From: Thioclava sp. ES.031
GTDB lineage: Bacteria > Pseudomonadota > Alphaproteobacteria > Rhodobacterales > Rhodobacteraceae
Assembly: GCF_002563775.1 (NCBI RefSeq)
Contig: NZ_PDJO01000001.1
Location: 2,304,001-2,368,000, forward strand
DNA length: 64,000 nucleotides
Direction: 5' to 3'
Below the pieces are notes generated by a model. The model searched no databases. It saw nothing but the letters and a program-made list of their open reading frames with translations, and was not told the origin of the DNA. Position numbers and translations under genes: made by a program. Positions 27,750 through 36,577 of the stretch are shown one piece after another. Every line of letters starts with the position of its first letter. Within the stretch, counting starts at the first letter, position 1.

Positions 27750-28229
27750 ATGCGTCTGACCACACGAACCAATCTCGCGATGCGCGTGCTGATGTTCTGC
27801 GCGGTCAATCCGCATCGAACCGTGCGCAAACACGAGATCGCGGAGGCCTGTAACGCGTCCGAGAACCATCTCGCGCAGGTCATCAACACGCTCGCGCGCG
27901 AGAACTTCATCACCACCCTGCGCGGCCGCGCCGGTGGGATGCAGCTTGCCCGCCCGCCCGAAGAGATCGGCGTGGGCAAGGTGCTGCGCGCCTTCGAGGC
28001 CGCCCTGCCCTTCGCCGAATGTTTCGACACCGAGACGAACACCTGCCCGCTGCGCGACGCCTGCCTGTTCCGCGATGCGTTGAGCGACGCGCTCGACGCA
28101 TTCTACGGGACGCTCGACCGCAAGACCCTCGCCGATCTGGTCGACAACAACACCGCGCTGGAGGCGATGCTCAGCCTGCAGGGCCTGCAGTCGCTCTCGA
28201 TCTGCGCAACCGCACGCGCCGCGGAATAA
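27750..28229 (+). CDS. nsrR: Rrf2-family regulator, NsrR-like (nitric oxide sensor)
   Basis: A 159-residue winged-helix Rrf2 protein: MRLTTRTNLAMRVLMFCAV, recognition helix NASENHLAQVINTLAREN and wing RGRAGGMQLARP. Three cysteines (ECFDTETNTCPLRDAC, spacing Cys-x7-Cys-x5-Cys) match the Fe-S cluster ligands of NsrR, which is destroyed by NO. GGAGGAG precedes the start. The palindromes in its own promoter suggest autoregulation. NsrR targets usually include NO-detoxifying genes, and none is adjacent, so RirA- or IscR-like roles cannot be fully excluded. Confidence 0.85.
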   Translation: MRLTTRTNLAMRVLMFCAVNPHRTVRKHEIAEACNASENHLAQVINTLARENFITTLRGRAGGMQLARPPEEIGVGKVLRAFEAALPFAECFDTETNTCPLRDACLFRDALSDALDAFYGTLDRKTLADLVDNNTALEAMLSLQGLQSLSICATARAAE

Positions 28230-28453
28230 CCGCCGCATAGAGGCCGCGCCGATTGGTCCATATTTCTGACTCATTCCCGTGCACAGCGGTGTTTCCGTTG
28301 CGGCAACGTCACAGTTTTATGACACCCGATCACGGCAAAGCGACCAGAATTCAGTTTCGCTTGACCCCCCCTTTCGCCAGCGAGAGCCTGTGGCTACTTG
28401 TCGCAGTAACGGGACACTCCCGGCAAAACACGACTCATCACAAGGCTTAGGTC
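28230..28453. other. intergenic region with possible promoter of the small Gln-rich gene
   Basis: Contains TTGACC at 28361-28366 as a possible -35, but no convincing -10 follows. Apparent short frames have no family resemblance. The segment ends with AAGGCTTAGG ahead of the small gene. Confidence 0.3.
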
Positions 28454-28588
28454 ATGCAACAGCAATCGGGCACTCAATCCGGCCAGCAACAGCAAGGCGG
28501 CACGAACCGTCCTGGCCAGCAGCAAGGTCAAACGGGTAACACCACCCAACAGAACGGCACGATTTTCGACGATTGGGCGTCGATCTGA
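28454..28588 (+). CDS. 44-residue Gln/Gly-rich small protein (candidate)
   Basis: ATG at 28454 opens a 44-codon frame ending TGA at 28586-28588. The peptide is dominated by Gln, Gly, Thr and Asn (QQQSGTQSGQQQQGG, GQQQGQTGNTTQQNG) and ends in FDDWASI. AGG lies about 6 nt before the ATG. The composition is far from the random Arg/Pro/Ala-rich frames of this GC-rich DNA and uses CAA as well as CAG, which argues that it is real. There is no signal peptide. It could be a prion-like or stress-related small protein; the function is unknown. Confidence 0.5.
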   Translation: MQQQSGTQSGQQQQGGTNRPGQQQGQTGNTTQQNGTIFDDWASI

Positions 28589-28779
28589 CGCTCTTCCTCG
28601 CGCCGCGATAACAGCGGCGCGCGCAGGCCCCGCGGCCGCAACCCGGCGCGCGCACTGCCTGCAAACCGACATCTCCTTCGCGCTGCTCTTGCGTGGCGCG
28701 AAGTCCGCTCTCAAACTGCGATGATCCGCCAAGCCGTCGCGCTGCAAACGCGTCGCGCCCCGAAGGACCGTTCGGCACG

Positions 28780-29139
28780 ATGAGCAACTCTCTCACATCC
28801 ATCAAGGGGATCGGCCCCGCCACCGCCGAGGGCTTTATCCGCGCCGGGATCACCTCGGCCGAGGAGCTGCGCAAGATCGGCGCGGACGCCGCCTATGCCG
28901 CCTGGATCGAGGTCGGCAACCCCGCCCATTTCATCGGCTATTACGCGCTGCACATGGCGCTGCAGGGCCGCCCGTGGAACGACTGCCGCGGCGCTGAGAA
29001 AGCCGAATTCCGCAAGAAATTCGATGCACTTAAGGTGCGGATCGCGGCGGGCGACAGCAGCACCCAATCCGCAAAAGAGAAGGGCCGCGCCCGGCTGGAC
29101 GCGGCCCTCTCGGAAATTGGTCTGATCGCGAAACGCTAG
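28780..29139 (+). CDS. TfoX C-terminal-domain protein
   Basis: A 119-residue protein: SLTSIKGIGPATAEGFIRAGITSAEELRKIGADAAYAAW matches the TfoX/Sxy C-terminal domain, a helix-hairpin-helix-like fold, followed by GYYALHMALQGRPWND. The N-terminal TfoX domain is missing, as in many stand-alone proteins. Sxy/TfoX activates competence genes in gammaproteobacteria; no such role is shown for the short alphaproteobacterial form. ATG 28780 has AAGGA about 11 nt upstream. Convergent with ndk, with one base between stops. Confidence 0.85.
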   Translation: MSNSLTSIKGIGPATAEGFIRAGITSAEELRKIGADAAYAAWIEVGNPAHFIGYYALHMALQGRPWNDCRGAEKAEFRKKFDALKVRIAAGDSSTQSAKEKGRARLDAALSEIGLIAKR

Positions 29140-29140
29140 A

Positions 29141-29563
29141 TCAGCCGACGATCTCGAGACCCGAGAAGAAGAACGAGATTTCCTCCGCAGCGGTTTCCGG
29201 AGCGTCGGAGCCGTGCACCGAGTTCTCACCCACGGAGAGCGCGTATTCCTTGCGGATGGTGCCCTCGTCGGCTTCCGCCGGGTTGGTCGCGCCCATCACT
29301 TCGCGGTTCTTGGCGATCGCGCCTTCACCCTCGAGCACCTGAACGACGACCGGCTCGGATGCCATGAACTCGCACAGTTCGCCGTAGAAGGGGCGCTCTT
29401 TGTGGACTTCGTAGAACTTGCCGGCCTGATCCATGGTCAGCTGGATGCGCTTTTGCGCGACGATGCGCAGACCCGCTTCCTCGAACTTGGCGTTGATCTT
29501 GCCGGTGAGGTTGCGCTTGGTCGCGTCGGGTTTGATGATGCTCAGCGTGCGTTCGATGGCCAT
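29141..29563 (-). CDS. ndk: nucleoside diphosphate kinase
   Basis: A 140-residue protein of standard length. [18 protein letters not shown] and the active-site His in [13 protein letters not shown] are diagnostic. It transfers the gamma phosphate among NTPs and dNTPs through a phosphohistidine. Monocistronic on the minus strand, convergent with the TfoX-C gene. Confidence 0.98.
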   Translation of the reverse strand: MAIERTLSIIKPDATKRNLTGKINAKFEEAGLRIVAQKRIQLTMDQAGKFYEVHKERPFYGELCEFMASEPVVVQVLEGEGAIAKNREVMGATNPAEADEGTIRKEYALSVGENSVHGSDAPETAAEEISFFFSGLEIVG

Positions 29564-29746
29564 GTGTGACCCTTTCCTTGTGGTTCGTGGCCGGTATCCG
29601 GTCCGAAATATCTGCCGCGCCTGCTACCATGCAGGGGAAGCCTTGAAAAGCCCTCATGGGCGGGCTTGCAGCGACTCTAGCGTGGTTTTGTGACCGTTTG
29701 GTCAAGGCCGATCGGCAGGCCGCCGCGCGGGTTTGCGCCCGCAGAT

Positions 29747-29779
29747 GCCTCCGGCGGGGATATTTTTGCCAAGGCGAAA
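29747..29779 (+). repeat. short intergenic repeat family 2 (CCTCCGGCGGGGATATTT), copy 1
   Basis: CCTCCGGCGGGGATATTT followed by TTGCCAAGGCGAAA lies about 60 bp upstream of the ABC-F gene. The same motif recurs near 31.7 and 45.7 kb. The function is unknown. My recollection is that Rhodobacteraceae intergenic regions often carry it. Confidence 0.65.
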
Positions 29780-29837
29780 GGGCCGCGACGCGCAGCAGCG
29801 ATTGACTGTTGCCCGCCCCTGCGCCAAGTCAGGCCCC

Positions 29838-31691
29838 ATGTTGCGCATCTCCGATATCTCCTTTTCGATCGAAGGCCGTCCGCTCTTTGCGAACGCCTCC
29901 GCCACCATCCCCGAAGGCCACAAGGTCGGCCTCGTCGGCCCCAACGGCGCGGGCAAGACGACACTGTTCCGGCTGATCCGGGGCGAGCTGACGCTGGATG
30001 GCGGCGAGATCGGCCTGCCCTCGCGCGCCCGCGTCGGCGGCGTGGCGCAGGAAGTGCCGTCCTCTTCGACCTCGCTGCTCGATACGGTGCTCGCCGCCGA
30101 CGAGGAACGCGCGAGCCTTCTGGCCGAGGCCGAGACGGCGACCGACGCGCATCGCATCGCCGACGTGCAGACGCGGCTGGTCGATATCGACGCATGGTCG
30201 GGCGAAGCGCGGGCGAGCGCCATCCTGAAAGGCCTCGGCTTCGACATGGAGGCGCAGAAGCGCCCCTGTTCGGATTTCTCCGGCGGCTGGCGGATGCGCG
30301 TGGCGCTCGCAGGCGTGCTGTTCGCGCAGCCCGATCTGCTGCTCTTGGACGAACCGACGAACTATCTCGACCTCGAAGGCGCGCTCTGGCTGGAAAGCTA
30401 TCTGATGCGCTACCCGCATACGGTGATCGTGATCTCCCACGACCGCGATCTGCTCAACCGCGCGGTGGGCTCGATCCTGCATCTCGAGGATCGGCAACTC
30501 ACGCTTTATCAAGGCGGTTACGACACGTTTGCGCGCACCCGCCGGCTGCGCCGCGAGGCGCAGGCCGCCCAAGCCAAGAAGCAGGAGGCGCGCCGCGCCC
30601 ATCTGCAAGGCTTCGTGGATCGCTTCCGCGCGCAGGCCACCAAGGCCAAGCAGGCGCAGGCGCGCGTCAAGATGCTCGAGAAGATGGAGCCGATCACCGC
30701 CCCGGAAGAAGCGGCGAAACAGGTCTTCACCTTCCCCGCGCCGGAACAGCTCTCCCCGCCGATCATCGCGATGGAAAACGCCGCCGTAGGCTATGGCGGG
30801 CCCGCGATCCTCAAGCAGCTCAACCTGCGTATCGATCAGGACGACCGGATCGCGCTGCTGGGCCGGAATGGTGAGGGGAAATCCACGCTTTCCAAGCTCT
30901 TGGCGGACAAACTTCAGGTGATGGACGGCAAGATCACGCGCTCGTCCAAGCTGCGGATCGGCTATTTCGCGCAGCATCAGGTCGACGAGCTGGACCTGAA
31001 AGAGACGCCGCTCACCCATCTCAAGCGCGAGCGCCCCGACGAGCATCCCGCCAAGCTGCGCGCCCGTCTTGCGGGCTTCGGCCTCGGTGCGGATCAGGCG
31101 GAGACGGCGGTGGGCAAGCTCTCGGGCGGGCAGAAGGCGCGGCTGTCGCTGTTGCTGGCGACGCTCGATGCGCCGCATCTCTTGATCCTCGACGAGCCGA
31201 CCAACCACCTCGATATCGAGAGCCGCGAGGCGCTGGTGACCGCGCTCACCGAATATTCCGGCGCGGTGATCCTTGTCAGCCACGACATGCACCTGCTGGG
31301 GCTGGTGGCCGACCGGCTCTGGCTGGTCAAAGGCGGCGCGGTCGCGCCCTATCAGGGCGATCTGGAAAGCTACCGCGCGGAGCTTCTGGCGCCGCCGCCC
31401 GAGGACAAGCCCGCGAAATCGGCCGCGCCGAAAGCCGCGAAGCCGTCGCGCTGTGCGATGACCACCATGAAGCGCGAGGTCCGCGACTGCGAGGCCCGGG
31501 TCGAGAAGCTGAGCGACATGCTCGAGAAACTCGACGCGAAACTCGCCGACCCCACGCTCTACGAGCCTGAAAAAGCCCGAGATCTCGCGATCTGGCAGGC
31601 GAAGCATACCGAGGCGACCAGGGCGATGGAGAAAGCCGAGGCGCTCTGGATGGCGGCGCTGGAAAAGCTGGAAACCGCCGAGCAGGACTGA
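29838..31691 (+). CDS. ABC-F family ATPase (YheS/Uup-like translation factor)
   Basis: A 617-residue protein with two ABC domains and no membrane segment. First-domain Walker A is GPNGAGKTT with signature FSGGWRMRVALA; second-domain Walker A is GRNGEGKST with signature LSGGQKARLSL; Walker B DEPTNYLD and DEPTNHLD. The inter-domain linker (RREAQAAQAKKQEARRAH) is a basic coiled coil, and the C-terminus (VEKLSDMLEKLDAKL) is another coiled coil. ABC-F proteins bind the ribosome E site to relieve stalled translation. The ATG at 29838 starts the family alignment. Confidence 0.92.
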   Translation: MLRISDISFSIEGRPLFANASATIPEGHKVGLVGPNGAGKTTLFRLIRGELTLDGGEIGLPSRARVGGVAQEVPSSSTSLLDTVLAADEERASLLAEAETATDAHRIADVQTRLVDIDAWSGEARASAILKGLGFDMEAQKRPCSDFSGGWRMRVALAGVLFAQPDLLLLDEPTNYLDLEGALWLESYLMRYPHTVIVISHDRDLLNRAVGSILHLEDRQLTLYQGGYDTFARTRRLRREAQAAQAKKQEARRAHLQGFVDRFRAQATKAKQAQARVKMLEKMEPITAPEEAAKQVFTFPAPEQLSPPIIAMENAAVGYGGPAILKQLNLRIDQDDRIALLGRNGEGKSTLSKLLADKLQVMDGKITRSSKLRIGYFAQHQVDELDLKETPLTHLKRERPDEHPAKLRARLAGFGLGADQAETAVGKLSGGQKARLSLLLATLDAPHLLILDEPTNHLDIESREALVTALTEYSGAVILVSHDMHLLGLVADRLWLVKGGAVAPYQGDLESYRAELLAPPPEDKPAKSAAPKAAKPSRCAMTTMKREVRDCEARVEKLSDMLEKLDAKLADPTLYEPEKARDLAIWQAKHTEATRAMEKAEALWMAALEKLETAEQD

Positions 31692-31699
31692 GATCGATG

Positions 31700-31724
31700 A
31701 AGGGGCCGCGCGCCCCTTCTTCTC
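31700..31724 (+). terminator. ABC-F gene terminator
   Basis: The 7-bp stem AAGGGGC / GCCCCTT with a GC loop is followed by CTTCTTCT, 9 bp after the stop. Confidence 0.6.
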
Positions 31725-31729
31725 GATCC

Positions 31730-31754
31730 AAATATCCCCGCCGGAGGCGCCTGC
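31730..31754 (-). repeat. short intergenic repeat family 2, copy 2
   Basis: AAATATCCCCGCCGGAGG is the reverse complement of the family 2 motif, directly after the ABC-F terminator and 20 bp before the M32 stop. Together with copy 1 it flanks the ABC-F gene in opposite orientations. Confidence 0.65.
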
Positions 31755-31775
31755 CCCCTCAACCAGCGCGGCGCA

Positions 31776-33242
31776 TCACAGCTTGTAGATGCCCTCGAAT
31801 TTCCGCGTCAGATAAGCCAGCAGCGGCGTCTCGGTCGGCTCGAACCCGCAGGCGTTCTGGATCGTCTCGCGCGGCGGACGCAACCCGCCGTGGACGCGCA
31901 GGTTCTCGTCGAGCCATTGCTTGGCAGGCGTCGCATCGCCCTCGGCCAATGCGGCGTCGATACCCGGCGTGACCGCGCGCATCGCCTCGTCGAGACAGCC
32001 CGCATAGACATTGCCCAGCGCATAGGTCGGGAAGTAGCCGAACAGCCCCACCGACCAATGCACATCCTGCAGGAAGCCCTGGCTGGGCTTGGTGACCTTC
32101 ACGCCGAAATCCTGTTCGAAACGGGTATTCCACGCTTCTTCGAGATCCGCGACCTCCAGCTTGCCCGAGATCAGATCGCGCTCCAGATCGAAGCGCAGCA
32201 TGATGTGGAGATTGTAGTTCAGCTCGTCCGATTCCGTGCGGATGAAGCCCATATCGACGCGGTTGACCAGCGCGTGGAAGGCTTCCGTATCCATGCCGAG
32301 ATCGCCGAACGCGTCGGTCATGCGCTGATGCAGCCAGCCGGTGAACGGGGCCGAGCGGCCGAGCTGGTTCTCATAGATCCGGCTCTGGCTTTCGTGCACG
32401 CCCATCGAGACGCCGTGGCCCAGCGGCGTGAAGCGATAGGCCGGGTTGATCGCCTGCTCGTAGGTGGCGTGCCCGACCTCGTGGATCGTCGAGTAGATAT
32501 TGCCGAACGGGTCGCTCTCGGAAATCCGGGTGGTGATGCGCGCATCGTCGCCGCCGCCCGAAGAGAACGGGTGGACCGACATATCGAGCCGCCCGCGCGT
32601 CCAGTCATAGCCAAAGGCGGAGGCGCATTTCCGCGCCAGCCGCAGCTGGGCGTTCTCGGGGAAGACCTTGTCGAAGGGCTCCGGCGAGACCTCCGAGCCC
32701 AGCACCCGGTCGCGCAGCTCCACCAGCGGGCCGCGCATCCGGTCGAAGACCGTGGCGATTTCCTTCGACGTCGCGCCCGGCTCGAAATCGTCGAGCAGCG
32801 CATCGTAGAGATTGCCCTCGGACAGGCATTCGGCCTCTTCGCGCTTGAGGCGCACGACCTCTTCCAGCGTCGGCAGGAAGGCGGAGGCATCCTCATTGGC
32901 GCGGGCCTCGGCCCAGATGCCTTGCGACAGCGAGGTCAGACGCGCCATCTCGGTCGCGAGGCGCGCGGGAATGCGGGTCGCACGGTTGTAGCTGCGCCCC
33001 ACCAGATCGAGCACGCGCGCGCTGACCGCATCATCGGCCTCGGCGCGGGCCAGCCAGTCCTCGATGCGCGGATCGGTGCGGCGCGCATGCAGCACCGATT
33101 CCAGCGCGGCGGATTCCTCGGCGCGCTGATCGGCGGCGCCGCGCGGCATCATCACCTCTTGGTCCCAGCTTAGCAGCCCGGCGATATTGCCCAGCGCTTC
33201 GGTTTCGCGCTGATGCGCGAGCAGGTCCTGATAGGCGCTCAT
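31776..33242 (-). CDS. M32-family carboxypeptidase
   Basis: A 488-residue cytoplasmic zinc carboxypeptidase of the TaqCP/M32 family. The zinc motif HEVGHATYEQ (HExxH) is followed by conserved VHESQSRIYEN, which supplies the third ligand Glu. Other family blocks are GLLSWDQEVMMPRGAADQRAEE near the start and HWSVGLFGYFPTYALGN near the end. It removes C-terminal residues with broad specificity. Its ATG overlaps the ctaA stop by 4 bp, so the two are translationally coupled, though no functional link is evident. Confidence 0.94.
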   Translation of the reverse strand: MSAYQDLLAHQRETEALGNIAGLLSWDQEVMMPRGAADQRAEESAALESVLHARRTDPRIEDWLARAEADDAVSARVLDLVGRSYNRATRIPARLATEMARLTSLSQGIWAEARANEDASAFLPTLEEVVRLKREEAECLSEGNLYDALLDDFEPGATSKEIATVFDRMRGPLVELRDRVLGSEVSPEPFDKVFPENAQLRLARKCASAFGYDWTRGRLDMSVHPFSSGGGDDARITTRISESDPFGNIYSTIHEVGHATYEQAINPAYRFTPLGHGVSMGVHESQSRIYENQLGRSAPFTGWLHQRMTDAFGDLGMDTEAFHALVNRVDMGFIRTESDELNYNLHIMLRFDLERDLISGKLEVADLEEAWNTRFEQDFGVKVTKPSQGFLQDVHWSVGLFGYFPTYALGNVYAGCLDEAMRAVTPGIDAALAEGDATPAKQWLDENLRVHGGLRPPRETIQNACGFEPTETPLLAYLTRKFEGIYKL

Positions 33243-34393
33243 ACGCGGCCCTCCCGGATGGAACGAACAAGGGGGAAGCGCGCCATGTGACGCGCGCGGA
33301 TCACGAGGACCCAGGTGATGATAGCACCGAATTGGTGGATGAGACCCAGCCACCAGTAATTCACCAGCTCAAGCGCGGTGGTGATACCCAACACCATCTG
33401 GAAGAAGATCATCGCCGCCATCAGCGCGAAGGCCTCCTTGGTGCGCGGATGAGCCGAGCTGCGCGCGCGCCATGCGGCGTAAAGGCCCGAGGCGAAGACG
33501 AGATAGCCGACCATGCGGTGCATGAATTGAACCAGCGCCGGGTTCTCGAAGAAATTGCGCCAGATCGGCGTGTAGTCGAAGCTCTCCGACGGCAGGAATT
33601 GCCCGTTCATCGACGGCCATGTCGGGAAGGCGAGGCCGGCATCGATCCCCGCGGTCAGCGCGCCGAGGATGATCTGCACGAACACCAGCCCGATCAGCAC
33701 CGAGCCGATCCGGCTCAGGCGCGGCTCGGCCAGACGGCGGGCCTGCAGAAGTGCCGATTCCGGGCGCGAGAGTTGCAGCGCGAACCAGGAGATCAGACCG
33801 AGGATGATGAAGGCGAGGCCCAGATGGGTCGCGAGCCGGTAGGAGGCGACCGAGGTCATCCGCCCCACGAGGCCCGAGGACACCATCCACCAGCCGATCG
33901 CGCCTTGCAGACCGCCCAAGACCCCGAGGCTGAACAGCCGCCCCGTCCAGCCGGTCGGGATTTTCTTGGTCAGCCAGAAGCCGAAGAAGCCGATGAACCA
34001 GACCATGCCGATCAGGCGGCCCAGCTGCCGGTGGCCCCATTCCCACCAGAAGATGCCCTTGAACTCGGACACGGTCATGTCGGGGTTCATGTATTTGAAC
34101 TGCGGGCTGGCCTTGTAATGGGTGAATTCCGCCTGCCAGTCGGCATCGCTCATCGGCGGGATCGCCCCCGAGATCGGATCCCAGCGCGTGATCGACAGCC
34201 CGCTATCGGTGAGGCGCGTGGCCCCGCCCACGGCGATCATCGCCACGACCAGCGTGAACAGCACGAAGAGCCACATCCGGATCGCCCGGCGCGCGCCGCG
34301 CGGCTTGGCGTCGATCATGCCGCCCTTGGGCTCGGCCCGTGTCGTGGCGCCGTCAGAGCCGACTTCCTCGAAGATGCTACGTTTCTCGCTCAT
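33239..34393 (-). CDS. ctaA: heme A synthase
   Basis: A 384-residue COX15/CtaA protein with eight membrane helices. GGATRLTDSGLSITRWDPISGAIPP holds the conserved TRL/SGLS region, and the heme ligand His residues appear in WEWGHRQLGRLIG, YRLATHLGLAF and MHRMVGYLVF. It oxidises heme O to heme A for aa3-type cytochrome oxidase. ATG at 34393 (MSEKRSIFEEV) was preferred over a long Arg/Pro-rich extension. It is followed by the coupled M32 gene. Confidence 0.95.
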   Translation of the reverse strand: MSEKRSIFEEVGSDGATTRAEPKGGMIDAKPRGARRAIRMWLFVLFTLVVAMIAVGGATRLTDSGLSITRWDPISGAIPPMSDADWQAEFTHYKASPQFKYMNPDMTVSEFKGIFWWEWGHRQLGRLIGMVWFIGFFGFWLTKKIPTGWTGRLFSLGVLGGLQGAIGWWMVSSGLVGRMTSVASYRLATHLGLAFIILGLISWFALQLSRPESALLQARRLAEPRLSRIGSVLIGLVFVQIILGALTAGIDAGLAFPTWPSMNGQFLPSESFDYTPIWRNFFENPALVQFMHRMVGYLVFASGLYAAWRARSSAHPRTKEAFALMAAMIFFQMVLGITTALELVNYWWLGLIHQFGAIITWVLVIRARHMARFPLVRSIREGRV

Positions 34394-34538
34394 GCGTGCG
34401 GGCCCCCGGCTTTGTCTGTCGCCTGTTCTTGGCAGAAATTTGCGCGAGGGCAAACTAGGCCGCCCCCTCACCGGGGGCAAGGGGGCGGGAAGGCGCAGGG
34501 CGCACGGCCTCAGGGCACTTAGACGTGATCGGACGGCG

Positions 34539-35219
34539 TCAGTCGAAATCCTCGCGGATGATGCGATCTTGCGCGACGCCAAGCTCCTTCAGCGTGGCCT
34601 CGATCTCATCGACCATCTTGTCGGGGCCGCAGATGTAGAACTTGCCGCTCTCCTTCTCGACGAAGGGCGCGAGGAAGCCGCGATCGACATGCATCGAAAT
34701 GACTCCCTTGCCGGGATCGCTCTGACCGGTGACGGTCCAGACGGTTTCCAGCCCCTCCATCGCCTCGAACTCGTCGCGCAGGATGATGTCGGCTTCCGTC
34801 TTGTTCGAGAAGATCAGGCGGCAGCCCTCCAGCGTACCTTCGCGGGCCAGACGCGCGCGCAGGATCGAGATGAAGGGCGTCACCCCTGCCCCGCCCGCGA
34901 TGAACGTGCCGGGGCCCTCGTCCTTGATCGCGCCCCACGGATCGGAGACCTCCACCGCCTCGCCGGGCGTGAGCGTCGCGATCTGCTCGGTGACGCCGTC
35001 ATGGTCGGGATAGGATTTGATGACGAATTCCAGCGTGTCGCCATCCACCGGGTTGGTGAAGGTGAAGGGGCGCTGCTCGTCAGCCCAGCCTTCGCGGGTC
35101 AGGTTCAGATCGACCGCCTGACCGGGGGCGAAGTCGAACCCCTCGGGGCGCGGGAAGACGAGGTGATGCGTGTCATGGGTGACGGGTGTGATGCTTTGCA
35201 ATTCGAGACGAGTGCTCAT
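34539..35219 (-). CDS. FAD-dependent ferredoxin/flavodoxin reductase-like oxidoreductase
   Basis: A 226-residue two-domain flavoprotein. FAD-binding motif RPFTFTNP (RxYS/T type), pyrophosphate-binding GAGVTPFISILRARL, and C-terminal YICGPDKMVDEIE for NAD(P). There is no 2Fe-2S domain, so electrons must go to a separate carrier such as flavodoxin or ferredoxin. AAAGGAG lies before ATG 35219; the longer frame upstream lacks an RBS. Monocistronic. Confidence 0.88.
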   Translation of the reverse strand: MSTRLELQSITPVTHDTHHLVFPRPEGFDFAPGQAVDLNLTREGWADEQRPFTFTNPVDGDTLEFVIKSYPDHDGVTEQIATLTPGEAVEVSDPWGAIKDEGPGTFIAGGAGVTPFISILRARLAREGTLEGCRLIFSNKTEADIILRDEFEAMEGLETVWTVTGQSDPGKGVISMHVDRGFLAPFVEKESGKFYICGPDKMVDEIEATLKELGVAQDRIIREDFD

Positions 35220-35290
35220 GGCGGGCTCCTTTCGTTGAAGAGCGAACGCGAGGCTTAGCGCAGACGTTCCCACCCCGCCCGCCGAATGGG

Positions 35291-35330
35291 TAAAGAAAAG
35301 GGCCGTGCGATGGGATGTCGCGCGGCCCTT
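35291..35330 (-). terminator. terminator of the Ala-rich protein gene
   Basis: The 8-bp stem AAGGGCCG / CGGCCCTT, extended by imperfect GCG/CGC pairing, is followed on the minus strand by CTTTTCTTTA. It lies 32 bp past the stop. Confidence 0.7.
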
Positions 35331-35361
35331 CGGTCTCGGCGAATGTGGCGGCGGGTGGCGC

Positions 35362-36345
35362 TTAGAAGCCCAGCGCCGCACGGACCTGATCGACCACGCC
35401 TTCGACGAGTTGCGGATTGTCGCGCGCGCTCTGCACCGCCGTGCGCAATTGCGCCTTCGTAGCCTCGGGCAGCTCGGACGTGTCGACGATATCCATCACC
35501 CGGTCCGCGTCGAACCCTTCCACGGTCAGCGCCTTCGCCGCAGCCATCACGCCCTGCGCGGGCACCGATGCCTGCGTGTCGCCAGTGCTCGCGGTAGCTG
35601 CCGGGGTAGCCGTCTGCGTCGCATTGGTCGCGGCGGCTGCGGCGTCGGCTGCGGCATTTGCGGCTTCACTGGCGGCCTCGGCTGCCGCTTTCGCCGCCGT
35701 GCTCGCACCCTCGACCGCGCTATCGGTGGCATCCTCTTGGGCGCCGGTGGCCGCCGAGGCGGCCGCATTCGCAGCCTTCGCGGCCGCTTCCGCCGCCGCC
35801 GTTGCGGCATCAGCGGCATCGGTGGCCGCCGCGCTGGCCGCATCGCTTGCAGAATCCATCGTGGCTGTCGCGGCCTCGCTCGCAGCCGAGGCGGCATCCT
35901 TGGCCGCATCGCTCGCATCGCCCGCCGCCTGCTGCGCGGTCTCGGTCGCTTTCGAGACGGCGTCGGCCGCACTTTGGGCGACATCGGAGGCGGCGCTTTG
36001 CGCCTGACCGGCTCCGCTCTGCGCGGCCTCTTTCGCGGCATCGGCAGCATCCGCCGCCGCGTTTGCGCCCGCATCCATCGCGCCCGAGGCTTTTTCCTTC
36101 ACGCTATCGGCCGCGTCGGACGCCGCCTGGCTTGCCTTGTCGGCGGCGGCCTTCACCGACTCGCCCGCGGACTTCACCGCATCGCTGGCCTTCTCGGCGA
36201 CGCTCTTGTCGGCGGCCTCAGAGCCCGCCGTCGCGTTCGTCGTCGCATCGGGCGTCTTGGGTCCGTCTGCGATATCGGTATTGAGGATGATCAGTCCGGC
36301 GGCCACCGCCAGCACCAAGATCGCCGCTGCCACAAGCTTGTTCAT
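35362..36345 (-). CDS. Ala-rich helical envelope protein, membrane-anchored
   Basis: 327 residues. An N-terminal hydrophobic segment ([18 protein letters not shown]) works as anchor or signal. Then about 230 residues of Ala, Ser, Asp, Lys and Glu form long amphipathic helices ([20 protein letters not shown]) resembling LEA or apolipoprotein-like proteins. The last ~55 residues form a distinct folded domain ([30 protein letters not shown]). AAGGGAA precedes the ATG. Function unknown; envelope stress, desiccation or phasin-like roles are possible. Low-complexity coding with no frameshift. Confidence 0.8.
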   Translation of the reverse strand: MNKLVAAAILVLAVAAGLIILNTDIADGPKTPDATTNATAGSEAADKSVAEKASDAVKSAGESVKAAADKASQAASDAADSVKEKASGAMDAGANAAADAADAAKEAAQSGAGQAQSAASDVAQSAADAVSKATETAQQAAGDASDAAKDAASAASEAATATMDSASDAASAAATDAADAATAAAEAAAKAANAAASAATGAQEDATDSAVEGASTAAKAAAEAASEAANAAADAAAAATNATQTATPAATASTGDTQASVPAQGVMAAAKALTVEGFDADRVMDIVDTSELPEATKAQLRTAVQSARDNPQLVEGVVDQVRAALGF

Positions 36346-36577
36346 CGCGCTATTTCCCTTGATTGTCTCTCTTTGCGGGCACTCTACGCCCTGCCTCGAC
36401 CACTGGGCTCAACCGCCCGCGCGGCTTGCGATTGCACCGCGATCACCTTGGCCCGGCCCGGCAGAAGACAACGCGAATCCTCCCCGCCCGGTTCCCGCGC
36501 CTTTGCGGTTGAATACGGCGGCGCGCAGGACTATCTTTTCGGCCGAATTACTTAATGGCTACAGAAGGATTCCCACC

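Noticed and set aside
27571..27759. 62-codon frame before nsrR
   Set aside because: No RBS, no family resemblance, and it would overlap the regulator start and its promoter elements.
29829..31607. 592-codon frame opposite the ABC-F gene
   Set aside because: Antisense to two intact ABC domains; composition typical of a shadow frame.
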